NCBI RefSeq assembly: GCF_019052655.1
Contig: NZ_JAHQVB010000043.1
Span: forward strand, 1-18,054
Reading direction: 5' to 3'
Length of the DNA stretch: 18,054 bases
DNA from: Holdemanella porci
GTDB lineage: Bacteria; Bacillota_I; Bacilli_A; Erysipelotrichales; Erysipelotrichaceae
Below are positions 8,271-15,902 of this stretch, piece by piece (within the stretch, counting starts at the first letter, position 1; each line of letters starts with the position of its first letter). The position numbers and the translations under genes are program-made. The notes under the pieces were generated by a model. That model made no database searches, was not told where the DNA came from, and saw only the letters and a list, made by a program, of their open reading frames with translations.

Positions 8271-8364
8271 CATATTCAAACACTTTTTATCACTTATTCA
8301 AACATTTTAAAACATTTATGTAGCATTTAAGTAATATTTTAATAAAAAGTGTTTGTTTTTGTTT
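8271..8364. promoter_or_regulatory. Candidate operators of the divergent regulator in the lacF-lacR intergenic region
   Basis: TATTCAAACA occurs twice (8273-8282 and 8295-8304), 22 bp apart, about two helical turns. On the minus strand it reads TGTTTGAATA. TGTTTGTTTTTGTTT (8350-8364) lies just upstream of the regulator's own -35. The first and last of these are shared exactly with the gal promoter region. The spacing would suit binding on one DNA face and autoregulation of the repressor. The binding protein is inferred, not shown. Confidence 0.5.
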
Positions 8365-8372
8365 GTATTATG

Positions 8373-8401
8373 TTGACTAAATATATTTGAAATGGTATCG
8401 T
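8373..8401 (+). promoter_or_regulatory. Promoter of the divergent DeoR-family regulator
   Basis: TTGACT (8373-8378) and TATCGT (8396-8401) are 17 bp apart. Transcription would start near 8407, between the upstream ATG at 8392 and the AAAGGA ribosome site at 8412. This supports the start codon at 8425. Confidence 0.5.
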
Positions 8402-8424
8402 TTACCATAGAAAAGGATATCGAT

Positions 8425-9180
8425 ATGTTAAAAAAAGAACGTTTAGTAAAAATTGCACATAAAGTAAATCAAAATGGAATCATTACCATTCAAGAAATCA
8501 TGGATGAATTAGGTGTGTCGGATATGACCGCAAGAAGGGATTTGGATGAATTAGAAAAATCCGGAAAATTACTTAGAGTTCATGGTGGAGCACAAAGCCT
8601 TTCTTTTTCAATGGACCACGAATTAAGTCACATTGAAAAATCGTCTGTGCAAATTGAAGAAAAAAAGAGAATTGCCCATAAAGCAGCAACTCTTATTTCA
8701 GAAGGAGAATCTATTTTTTTAGGTCCTGGTACAACCATTCAATTTTTGGCTGAACAACTAACAGGAAGAAACATTCGCGTTATCACAAATAGCCTTGCCG
8801 TATTTAATATATTAGTGAATCACGCTCCTACTGAAGTCATACTAACTGGCGGTGATTACAGAGATAACACAAATACATTTGTGGGTCCTATCACAAATTT
8901 AGTATTGGGTAAATTAAAATATAATAAATCCTTTATCAGTTGTAACGGAATCTACAATTCATCTATCACAACCTATTCATTAGAGGAAGGTGAATCGCAA
9001 CAGATCGCATTAGATAATTCTAAAAATAAATATCTATTGGCCGACAACAAGAAATTCAACCGTGCCGACTTCTATATTTATTATGATCTATTTAACTTTG
9101 ACACTTTAATTACCGACAACACCATTGATGATGAAGTTTTATCACACTACAAACAATATGTACAAATTATGACAGTTTAA
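8425..9180 (+). CDS. lacR: DeoR-family transcriptional regulator, probable lactose/galactose operon repressor
   Basis: A 251-residue DeoR-family regulator. The N-terminal winged helix spans about residues 1-60 and contains TIQEIMDELGVSDMTARRDLDELEKSG and the family LLRVHGGA. The C-terminal effector domain has GPGTTIQFLAEQL, VITNSLAVFNIL, ILTGGDYRDNTNTFVGP and LLADNKKFN, typical of sugar-phosphate-sensing DeoR proteins. The start at 8425 has an AAGGA site and gives the usual family length. The alternative ATG at 8392 would add 11 residues and lies before the predicted transcript start. Divergence from lacF makes LacR the best name. The inducer, tagatose-6-phosphate in lactococcal LacR, may differ because no tagatose genes are present here. 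Confidence 0.85.
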   Translation: MLKKERLVKIAHKVNQNGIITIQEIMDELGVSDMTARRDLDELEKSGKLLRVHGGAQSLSFSMDHELSHIEKSSVQIEEKKRIAHKAATLISEGESIFLGPGTTIQFLAEQLTGRNIRVITNSLAVFNILVNHAPTEVILTGGDYRDNTNTFVGPITNLVLGKLKYNKSFISCNGIYNSSITTYSLEEGESQQIALDNSKNKYLLADNKKFNRADFYIYYDLFNFDTLITDNTIDDEVLSHYKQYVQIMTV

Positions 9181-9206
9181 AAGGAGGCAAAATTTGCCTC
9201 CTTTTT
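9181..9206. terminator. Bidirectional terminator between lacR and the DUF2812 gene
   Basis: GGAGGCAAA and TTTGCCTCC (9183-9201) form a near-perfect 9-bp inverted repeat, extended by AA/TT. A T-run follows on the plus strand and an A/T flank on the other side. It lies directly after the lacR stop and at the stop of the convergent gene, so it can serve both. Confidence 0.85.
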
Positions 9207-10497
9207 ACTCTTCATCCTCATCATCTTCACGATCTACACGTCTGAATAGATGTTTCTTTTCTTTACCCGTATGCTGTTCTAAAGTGTTCCAATCTGTATC
9301 TAATTCTTCTTCACTTTCAGAAGTATCATAGAAATCTTTACTTTCTTCGATTGCACGACTTTCACGAATCCTTAATTTAGATTTTAATTCACGAGCCCTC
9401 TTCTTAGATTTTCTAAGCATTCTGCCATACATGCAGAATACAATAAATGAAATTAAGAATAGACCTGCGCATAATACGATTCCTGCTAAATAGCCTTGGA
9501 AATACACTTGTAATAGTCCTGTCACAACGCAACATGCCATACAAATAAACACTAAGAACATTGTTGAGCGACATGAACTTGAATATTTCTTAAAGAAACG
9601 GAATTTTTCTGAATCATTATCAATTTCTTTACGATATTCTCCATCTTCTTCTTCATTTCTAAAAGTAAACCAACCCGCATCACTTTTCTTTTTACCATCT
9701 GATTTAGAAACCAATTTCCATCCATCAGATTCCCACTCGCGCCATTGATCTGCATCTGGCTCATCCACAAAATAGTTCATAGAATAATAATACGTTTTGG
9801 GCTGACCTTTTCTAAAGAAATATTTCTTTCCTTCTTGACGCACAAAGTGATAACCTTCACTAGATTTATCTTGAAGATATTGTTCTATTTTTGGATATTC
9901 CGCATATAAGAATTTCTTTCTTTCCTCATAAAGATCTTCATCTTCACCTTCATCGTCATCCACATATTCGTCCTCAAAATCTTCTTCATCATCCAATACT
10001 TCTTGAACTGGTTGTTCTTCCTCAATTGGTTTCGCATTAAAAGACTTTAATTCGTTTTCAATTGATTCTGTTGTAAAATCATCATCAACATCCAATTTTT
10101 CAACAACAATCTTTTCAGGTTCTTCAACCACTTTTGGTTTTTCTTCAATGAATTTTGTTTTTTCTTCAACCAATGGCTTATCATCTACTTTTGGCTCTTC
10201 CACAACATGCTTTTCAATAGGTGCCTCTACTTCTTCAATTGAAGTACTAGGTGTGATATCTACTGACTCTGCAACTTCATCGTCAAAAATATTCTCATTG
10301 ATTTTTACATGTGTTCTTGCGCTTCGTTTTCCAAAGATGGTCTTCTTTTCTGGCTCTTCATCAATATGGAAAATGTTTTCAGCATTAAAATCATGTAATT
10401 CTGGTTCATGTATATCTAAAGATTTAATTCGATCCGTTCTTTTTAGACGTCTAAGCTCTTCTAAAGCACTGGGATTCTTTTCATTTTCATTTGCCAT
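9205..10497 (-). CDS. DUF2812-like membrane protein with acidic disordered N-terminus
   Basis: A 430-residue protein of unknown function. Residues 1 to about 190 are very acidic, rich in Glu/Pro/Lys/Val repeats (EEPKVDDKPLVEEKTKF and similar) and almost certainly disordered. About 195-290 resemble the DUF2812 domain, with EQYLQDKSSEGYHFV, KKYFFRKGQPKTYYYSMNY and WESDGWKLVS. Two adjacent hydrophobic segments (about 305-328 and 333-355) form a membrane hairpin. The C-terminal tail is basic, then acidic. DUF2812 proteins are often paired with PadR-type regulators, but none is seen here. Start supported by GGAGGG ribosome site. It follows the aminopeptidase by 27 bp and may be cotranscribed with it. 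Function unknown; DUF2812 is called from motif memory only. Confidence 0.7.
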   Translation of the reverse strand: MANENEKNPSALEELRRLKRTDRIKSLDIHEPELHDFNAENIFHIDEEPEKKTIFGKRSARTHVKINENIFDDEVAESVDITPSTSIEEVEAPIEKHVVEEPKVDDKPLVEEKTKFIEEKPKVVEEPEKIVVEKLDVDDDFTTESIENELKSFNAKPIEEEQPVQEVLDDEEDFEDEYVDDDEGEDEDLYEERKKFLYAEYPKIEQYLQDKSSEGYHFVRQEGKKYFFRKGQPKTYYYSMNYFVDEPDADQWREWESDGWKLVSKSDGKKKSDAGWFTFRNEEEDGEYRKEIDNDSEKFRFFKKYSSSCRSTMFLVFICMACCVVTGLLQVYFQGYLAGIVLCAGLFLISFIVFCMYGRMLRKSKKRARELKSKLRIRESRAIEESKDFYDTSESEEELDTDWNTLEQHTGKEKKHLFRRVDREDDEDEE

Positions 10498-10524
10498 AAA
10501 TATCCCTCCAATTATAATATTGTA

Positions 10525-11754
10525 CTAATTTAATGTATATTCGTCAAATTCACTTGTGTATTTACCATTCTTGAAAATATGGATCTTTTTACCATTTTTT
10601 AATGTAGCTTCAATCGATAAATCACTGGTTCCTACCATGAAATCTACATGCGTAAACGATTGATTCATACCATGTTCCAACAATTCTTCTTCACTCATTT
10701 CTAAACCTTTTTCAATGCATTCATTATAGCTTGCACCCAAGGCAAAATGACATGAAGCATTTTCATCAATCAGTGTTTCATAAAACAAAGTATCCAATGC
10801 ACTAATAGGCGATCCATAAGGAACTAAGGCAATTTCACCAAGATATTTTGACCCTTCATCTGTTTCTAAAATACTAGTCAAAACCTCTTTTCCTTCTTTG
10901 GCATCATAATCCACAACTTGCCCATCCTTAAATTCAAACCAGAAATCTTTTACGATTGCACCATTGTAAGCCAAAGGTAAAGCACTATATAATTTACCAT
11001 TTACACCCGTCTTTTTAGGTGCAGAAAAAATTTCTTCTGTAGGAATATTTGGGAAATAGTAGTTACCATTATCTAAAAAAGATCCTCCACCTGCAAATAC
11101 ATAACCTTCTGGAAGTTCAACTACTAAATCCGTTCCTAAAGAATTTGTATAATGAACACTTTCGATATCTAAATGATTTAAAATATGAACTCGCTTATCA
11201 AAAGATGCACGATGCTCGTTCCAGTTTTCATTGGCATCCTTTTCGTCTACACGACTAATTTTTAATACTGCATTCCACAAATCAGATAATGCATCTTCTG
11301 ATTCTGGATATACCTTTTTAGCCCAAGCCATAGTTGGAACACTGGCCACACACCATGCTGCATGCATATAATCCAATTTATCACGATATGGCTGTGTCAT
11401 TTCTCTTAATGCCTTTCTATAATTTGCCATTAATTTTGGCTCTACCCCCTTCATTCCATCAGGATCTTCACCAACTAAGCTCAAATAACAAGCTCCCTTT
11501 TCAGCCGTTTCATTATGGAATAAAGCTTCATAATCATAAGGCATACAATCACCTGAAAGATATCTCATACGATTGATTTCATCATCACTATAGCGAACAA
11601 TTACATCTTTTGCGCCAACATCAAAACATGATTTCACAATCAAACGAACAAATTCATTCATTTCTACGTTAGCACGAACAACTACTATTTGATCTTTTTG
11701 AACATTCAAGCCCGAACGAACAATTAAGTCTGCATATTTTTCTTTTAAATTCAT
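10525..11754 (-). CDS. M29-family aminopeptidase (PepS/AmpS type)
   Basis: A 409-residue cytoplasmic metallo-aminopeptidase of the thermophilic M29 family, which removes N-terminal residues from peptides. The expected ligands of the two-metal site are present in order: Glu in NIPTEEIFSAP, Glu in KYLGEIALVP, His in ASCHFALGASY, and the His and Asp of THVDFMVGT. The N-terminus MNLKEKYADLIVRSGLNVQKDQIVVV and the length are typical for Firmicutes PepS. A GAGGAAA ribosome site precedes the ATG. It lies downstream of the feo operon terminator and probably has its own promoter. No functional link to lactose or iron is evident. Confidence 0.9.
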   Translation of the reverse strand: MNLKEKYADLIVRSGLNVQKDQIVVVRANVEMNEFVRLIVKSCFDVGAKDVIVRYSDDEINRMRYLSGDCMPYDYEALFHNETAEKGACYLSLVGEDPDGMKGVEPKLMANYRKALREMTQPYRDKLDYMHAAWCVASVPTMAWAKKVYPESEDALSDLWNAVLKISRVDEKDANENWNEHRASFDKRVHILNHLDIESVHYTNSLGTDLVVELPEGYVFAGGGSFLDNGNYYFPNIPTEEIFSAPKKTGVNGKLYSALPLAYNGAIVKDFWFEFKDGQVVDYDAKEGKEVLTSILETDEGSKYLGEIALVPYGSPISALDTLFYETLIDENASCHFALGASYNECIEKGLEMSEEELLEHGMNQSFTHVDFMVGTSDLSIEATLKNGKKIHIFKNGKYTSEFDEYTLN

Positions 11755-11779
11755 TTTATTTTCCTCGATTCTTTCACCT

Positions 11780-11808
11780 ATTATACCAAAAGAAAGAGCA
11801 CCTTTCGA
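11780..11808 (-). promoter_or_regulatory. Possible promoter of the aminopeptidase gene
   Basis: On the minus strand a perfect TATAAT (11780-11785) is preceded, 17 bp upstream, by a weak TCGAAA (11803-11808). The -35 falls inside the feo terminator hairpin. The -10 is convincing, the -35 only 4 of 6. Confidence 0.4.
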
Positions 11809-11814
11809 TGCTCT
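11786..11814 (-). terminator. Terminator of the feo operon
   Basis: On the minus strand AGAGCA (11809-11814) pairs with TGCTCT (11795-11800) around an 8-base loop, followed by the T-rich TTCTTTTGG. It begins at the stop codon of the Cys-rich peptide gene. The T tract is interrupted, so termination may be moderate. Confidence 0.7.
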
Positions 11815-12008
11815 TATTTACTAAATTGTTCTTTTTTTATCTGATCAAAAAATGCCTTGGGATTTTCACACATCGAATGACTGCCACAATGTGAACAACC
11901 TCCACCACAACTTGATTTTCCACTCTTTTTATCTTTATAAATGCTTCGACAAGCAAAGCCTGCACATGCACATACAACCAATAAAACTAGAAATGTTGAT
12001 AGATTCAT
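11814..12008 (-). CDS. FeoB-associated Cys-rich membrane protein
   Basis: A 64-residue peptide with one N-terminal membrane helix (about residues 4-20), a basic stop-transfer segment (SIYKDKKSGK) and a Cys/Gly cluster, SSCGGGCSHCGSHSMC. This is the layout of the FeoB-associated Cys-rich family (a possible FeoC substitute or metal relay) found after feoB in many Bacillota. It follows feoB by 18 bp with a ribosome site AAAGGAGGGG and closes the feo operon. The Cys residues suggest metal or redox sensing, but the molecular role is not established. Confidence 0.88.
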   Translation of the reverse strand: MNLSTFLVLLVVCACAGFACRSIYKDKKSGKSSCGGGCSHCGSHSMCENPKAFFDQIKKEQFSK

Positions 12009-12026
12009 GAAACCCCTCCTTTTACA

Positions 12027-14153
12027 TTATTTTACCGCAAATTCAACTTCAGCAGTATCACTTTCTTTTGATGGACGAACCAATAAATAAATTAAACCAA
12101 TCAATAAGATAAATCCAACAATCGTTCCAAATCCAAAAGATCCACCATTGAATAAACTACCTAATTGATAAACGATCAGTGAACATACATAAGCGAATCC
12201 ACATTGATATCCAATGGCAATCCAGAACCATTTTGTGTTATTCATTTCACGTTTGATAGCTCCCATTGCTGCAAAACATGGAGCACACAACAAGTTAAAT
12301 ACCATGAATGAATAGGCAGCTAGTGGTGTAAAGCTTGCCGATAATTGTCCCCAGAATTCATTTCCTTCTTCAGCGACTTCAGCAAATCCATATAATTGTC
12401 CAAATGTTGCGACAACATTTTCTTTGGCAATTAAACCTGTTACACTAGCAACTGCAGCTTTCCAATCGCCCCAACCAAGTGGTGAGAAGATCCATGCGAA
12501 TGTTTGTCCAATTGAAGATAGAATTGAATGATCAATATCATCAACCATGCCAAATGCGCCTTTTTCCCATCCAAATCCTTGTAAGAACCACAATACGATT
12601 GTAGATAATAAGATAATTGTTCCAGCCTTTTTAATAAAGCTTGAACCACGTTCCCACATACTTCTTAATACATTAACTGCACGAGGTGTGTGGTATGCTG
12701 GCATTTCCATGACGAATGGAGCAGGATCTCCGGCAAATAATTTTGTCTTCTTTAACATAATACCAGAAATAATAACAGCTGCCATACCTACAAAGTAAGC
12801 ACTTGGAGCTACCCAGCTAGCACCATGGAAAATAGCACCGGCAATTAAACCAATGATTGGCATTTTTGCACCACATGGAATAAATGTTGTTGTCATGATT
12901 GTCATCTTACGATCACGATCACTTTCAATGGTACGACTTGCCATAACAGCAGGCACACCACAGCCTGTACCAATCAACATAGGAATAAATGATTTTCCTG
13001 ATAATCCAAACTTACGGAAAATACGGTCCATGATAAAGGCAACACGTGCCATATATCCACAATCTTCCAAGATAGCTAAGAAGAAGAATAATACTAACAT
13101 CTGTGGTACAAAGCCAATGACAGCACCTACACCACCAATAATACCATCCACAATCAATCCATGTAACCAATCTGCACATTGAATTGAAGTTAAGAAACTA
13201 TCCACTGCAGGAGGAATAATTTCACCAAACAAGACATCATTTGTCCAGTCAGTTACAATAGTTCCTACTGTAGTTACTGAAATATAATATACAAACCACA
13301 TTACAAGGGCAAATATTGGAAGTGCTAAAACTCGGTTAGTGACAATACGGTCGATCTTATCCGAAGTAGTTAATACTTCTTTAGATCCTTTTTTGTAACA
13401 ATCTTTAATTACACTTGTGATATATGTATAACGAGCATCTGTAATAATTGATTCACTATCATCATCCATTGACTTTTCTACAGTTTCAATCACATCTGCA
13501 TCTGCCTTTGATTTGATAGCCGCTTCAATCTTATCATCTCTTTCAAACAATTTAACGGCATAGAAGAAACGACGACTTGCTTCAATACTTGAAGGCAAAC
13601 TTGTTTCAATAGTATTCAATGCATTTAATACTTTACCTGCATAAATATTTTTAGCTTTACATTGCGTATTCGCCACCTTTTTTACCTCAGCCATCAACTC
13701 TTTGATTCCTGTGTTTTTCAAAGCTGAAATTGGTAATACAGGACAACCTAATTCTTTTGATAACTTTTTATAGTCAATTGTATCTTTTCTTTTTTCAATG
13801 ACATCCAACATGTTGATCGCAACAACTGTTGGAATACCCAACTCTAAAATTTGTGTTGTTAAAAATAAGTTTCTTTCTAAGTTAGAACCATCAATGATGT
13901 TTAACACAACATCAACATTTCCATTTAATAAAAATTCACGAGATACAACTTCTTCCAAAGTGTATGGTGATAATGAATAAATACCTGGTAAATCCGTGAT
14001 TTTAATATCTTTATCTTCCTTATACTTTCCTTCTTTTTTCTCAACTGTAACCCCTGGCCAGTTACCTACATATTGTGTAGCACCTGTTAAACCATTAAAC
14101 AATGTAGTTTTACCACAGTTCGGATTACCTGCTAATGCGACTTGAATTGACAT
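12027..14153 (-). CDS. feoB: Ferrous iron transporter FeoB
   Basis: A 708-residue cytoplasmic-membrane Fe2+ transporter with an N-terminal G domain. G motifs are seen: G1 GNPNCGKTT (residues 9-17), G2 Thr in PGVTVEKKEG, G3 DLPG, G4 NMLD and G5 SALK. A helical GDI-like domain follows (about 165-255), then a membrane region with two Gate repeats containing the conserved Cys motifs GTGCGVPAVMASRT and FIPCGAKMPI. The C-terminus is near VRPSKES. Length is in the normal 650-800 range and no break is seen. GGAGGG precedes the ATG. It is preceded by two feoA genes and followed by the Cys-rich peptide. Confidence 0.97.
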   Translation of the reverse strand: MSIQVALAGNPNCGKTTLFNGLTGATQYVGNWPGVTVEKKEGKYKEDKDIKITDLPGIYSLSPYTLEEVVSREFLLNGNVDVVLNIIDGSNLERNLFLTTQILELGIPTVVAINMLDVIEKRKDTIDYKKLSKELGCPVLPISALKNTGIKELMAEVKKVANTQCKAKNIYAGKVLNALNTIETSLPSSIEASRRFFYAVKLFERDDKIEAAIKSKADADVIETVEKSMDDDSESIITDARYTYITSVIKDCYKKGSKEVLTTSDKIDRIVTNRVLALPIFALVMWFVYYISVTTVGTIVTDWTNDVLFGEIIPPAVDSFLTSIQCADWLHGLIVDGIIGGVGAVIGFVPQMLVLFFFLAILEDCGYMARVAFIMDRIFRKFGLSGKSFIPMLIGTGCGVPAVMASRTIESDRDRKMTIMTTTFIPCGAKMPIIGLIAGAIFHGASWVAPSAYFVGMAAVIISGIMLKKTKLFAGDPAPFVMEMPAYHTPRAVNVLRSMWERGSSFIKKAGTIILLSTIVLWFLQGFGWEKGAFGMVDDIDHSILSSIGQTFAWIFSPLGWGDWKAAVASVTGLIAKENVVATFGQLYGFAEVAEEGNEFWGQLSASFTPLAAYSFMVFNLLCAPCFAAMGAIKREMNNTKWFWIAIGYQCGFAYVCSLIVYQLGSLFNGGSFGFGTIVGFILLIGLIYLLVRPSKESDTAEVEFAVK

Positions 14154-14174
14154 AATTCCCTCCTATTTTTAACT

Positions 14175-14393
14175 TTACTCTACTTCAATCATTTCTGCGT
14201 CGGCTTTACGAAGCGATAATTGATATCCACGAACGGTTAATTCAATAGGATCTCCTAATGGTGCTACCTTTTGAACAGTTACACTTACTCCTTTAGTAAT
14301 TCCCATATCCATAATTCTTCGTTTTGTTGCTCCTTGACCAGACAATTTTTTTACAGTAACTGTTTGACCAATTGAAACTTCCTTTAAAGTCAT
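14175..14393 (-). CDS. feoA: FeoA domain protein (second feoA of the operon)
   Basis: A 72-residue SH3-like FeoA protein thought to bind FeoB and aid Fe2+ uptake. Family features are TLKEVSIGQTVTVKKL, then GATKRRIMDMGITKGVSVTVQKVAPLGDP and the closing LSLRKADAEMIEV. This is the more canonical of the two FeoA copies. It lies 21 bp before feoB with a GGAG-like ribosome site and 12 bp after the other copy. Confidence 0.93.
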   Translation of the reverse strand: MTLKEVSIGQTVTVKKLSGQGATKRRIMDMGITKGVSVTVQKVAPLGDPIELTVRGYQLSLRKADAEMIEVE

Positions 14394-14405
14394 AATTACT
14401 CCTTT

Positions 14406-14615
14406 CTACACCATGATCTTTCTTGCGAGTTCTTCACTAATGGCTATTCGAACCTCTTTGACATTCACAATTACATTTCCATTGGTTTTACTCACAATCA
14501 CAATCACAGTCCCAGGCACAAAGCCTAAGTTTTCTAAGTGTCGTTGTTGTTCTTTAGAACCACCAATTTTTTTGATTGTATTGATCGAATTTAAATCTGC
14601 AAAAGATAATGGCAT
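14406..14615 (-). CDS. feoA: FeoA domain protein (first feoA of the operon)
   Basis: A 69-residue FeoA-like protein, divergent from its neighbour. MPLSFADLNSINTIKKIGG is followed by QQRHLENLGFVPGTVIVIVSK and ends with ISEELARKIMV. The LGFVPG segment corresponds to MGITKG in the other copy. Ribosome site is AGGAGGG. Being the first gene of the operon, it sits directly behind the putative metal-responsive promoter. Paired feoA genes ahead of feoB are common in Firmicutes; the division of labour between them is unknown. Confidence 0.9.
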   Translation of the reverse strand: MPLSFADLNSINTIKKIGGSKEQQRHLENLGFVPGTVIVIVSKTNGNVIVNVKEVRIAISEELARKIMV

Positions 14616-14629
14616 ATCGAACCCTCCTA

Positions 14630-14653
14630 GTTAGACACTTCTAACACAGTTAG
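14630..14653. promoter_or_regulatory. Overlapping GTTAG/CTAAC inverted repeats at the feo start site (putative metal-regulator operator)
   Basis: GTTAGA-CACT-TCTAAC (14630-14645) is a perfect 6-bp inverted repeat. Its right arm also pairs with a third half-site, giving CTAAC-ACA-GTTAG (14641-14653). The group covers the predicted +1 and touches the -10. Related repeats occur at the ATPase and small-transcript promoters. It does not closely match the classical Fur, DtxR or PerR boxes I know, so the regulator is left open. Confidence 0.55.
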
Positions 14654-14680
14654 TTTACTCTTACAATAAAGCAATGTCAA
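14652..14680 (-). promoter_or_regulatory. Promoter of the feo operon
   Basis: On the minus strand TTGACA (14675-14680) is a perfect -35, 17 bp before TAAACT (14652-14657). The transcript would start near 14645, inside the inverted repeats described separately, so a repressor bound there would block initiation. Confidence 0.65.
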
Positions 14681-14707
14681 CAAAAAGTTACACATGATTA
14701 ACTTAGT

Positions 14708-14736
14708 TTGACTGTTCTAACTATTTGGTGTATTTT
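14708..14736 (+). promoter_or_regulatory. Promoter of the HMA-protein gene
   Basis: TTGACT (14708-14713) and TATTTT (14731-14736) are 17 bp apart on the plus strand. A TTAG...CTAA pair (14703-14720) brackets the -35, so this promoter may answer to the same regulator as feo. Confidence 0.45.
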
Positions 14737-14756
14737 TTCATTGGAGGATTAAACAT

Positions 14757-15116
14757 ATGAACTTACCAACAATTATTATATGTGTCATTTTAGTAATTAT
14801 TATCTGTATTGGAATTCGTTCCACGAAAAAAAGAGCCACATCAGGATGTTGTGGTTCTAGTGAAACCATAAAAAAAGTAAGGGTAAAAGATAAAAACAAA
14901 AAGCATTACCCTTACAAAGCCGTTTTAAAAGTATATGACATTCATTGTCAAAATTGTGTTCATACCATTGAAAATGCGTTCAATAGCCAAGAAGGCTTTA
15001 ATGCAAAAGTAAACACAGAAGATAATACCGTGACTATATTATCTAAACAACAACATCCAATAGATGAATTAATCAATACTTTATCTAACGTTGGATATAT
15101 TTCAAAGGCTATATAG
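14757..15116 (+). CDS. Membrane-anchored heavy-metal-associated (HMA) domain protein
   Basis: A 119-residue protein with an N-terminal membrane helix (about residues 4-22), a basic segment, a short GCCGSSE cluster, a linker KVRVKDKNKKHYPYKA, and a C-terminal HMA fold (about 58-119) whose metal site is the CxxC of DIHCQNC. The N-terminal half looks like the FeoB-associated Cys-rich peptides, as if that peptide were joined to an HMA domain. It probably binds a soft metal (Cu or Zn) or iron near the membrane and passes it to or from a transporter. It is divergent from feo and convergent to the broken P-type ATPase. Ribosome site is TGGAGGA. Metal identity is unknown. Confidence 0.85.
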   Translation: MNLPTIIICVILVIIICIGIRSTKKRATSGCCGSSETIKKVRVKDKNKKHYPYKAVLKVYDIHCQNCVHTIENAFNSQEGFNAKVNTEDNTVTILSKQQHPIDELINTLSNVGYISKAI

Positions 15117-15149
15117 AAAAAAACTGGGTCAAAAATCCAGTTTTTTTAT
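15117..15149. terminator. Bidirectional terminator between the HMA gene and the ATPase remnant
   Basis: AAAAACTGG (15119-15127) pairs with CCAGTTTTT (15137-15145) around a 9-base loop and is flanked by A- and T-runs on both sides. It works for the plus-strand HMA gene and the minus-strand ATPase locus. Confidence 0.85.
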
Positions 15150-15604
15150 AAATAATTACGCGTACATGATGCAGCAATCGCAAACGTACTTCCGTTATGT
15201 AATAAGCTTGTAGTATTTGGACTCATCAAGCCTAAAGCACCTAGTCCAATCAAGCTTGAATTAAAGGCCACGATAAAACGATAATTCGCATGAATACGCT
15301 CGAATAAATTCATAGCAAGTCGACGAAGTATAACAAGCTCATTTAAATTGCTTGAAACAAGTGTAATGTCCGCGAGTTCTCGAGCTAAATCTGAACTATC
15401 CTGCATAGAAATAGAAACATCTGCCGTTGAGAGTGCTGGCGTATCATTGATACCATCTCCAACCATAATCACAGTATGTCCGTGATCCTTCAACATCTTA
15501 ATATATGCAGCCTTATCTTCTGGTAAAACTGATGCACGATAATCATCTAAATCCAATTCATGAGCCACTGCTTTTGCGGCACTATCACAATTCCCTGTCA
15601 ACAT
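15146..15604 (-). pseudogene. ATPase remnant, C-terminal fragment
   Basis: A 152-codon stretch with MLTGNCDSAAKAV, MVGDGINDTPALSTADVSI and two final membrane helices, ending in TRNYL. The stretch 15605-15902 upstream also reads as ATPase (YAKVEYILAHGIATRFYGKR, then EVAESMIYLEIDNQVAGIIS) in an intermediate frame, ending at the A/T4 slip at 15650-15653. This shows that the breaks lie inside one gene. Confidence 0.8.
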
Positions 15605-15902
15605 AACGACTTTAGTCGTTCCTAATGTGTTTAAATTATGATTAGCTTGTTTTCCTCAAGCTTTAAAGGATCATAAATACTGATAATTCCAGCGACTTGA
15701 TTGTCAATCTCAAGATAAATCATAGATTCGGCTACTTCACTTTCTAAAGAACCAATCGTTTCGTTTAATTCTTCTGTTTTTGGAATACCTTCATCTTCAA
15801 ATATTAAATGATCACTACCAATAATGGCACGCTTACCATAAAATCTTGTCGCAATACCATGCGCAAGGATATATTCAACCTTGGCATACTCTTCATCATG
15901 AA

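Noticed and set aside
10148..10528. 126-codon plus-strand ORF, Ser/Phe-rich
   Set aside because: It is the reverse strand of the Glu/Lys-rich head of the DUF2812-like protein; the Ser/Phe bias is a complement effect.
12853..13182. 109-codon plus-strand ORF inside feoB
   Set aside because: Antisense to the first Gate region of FeoB, without a ribosome site.
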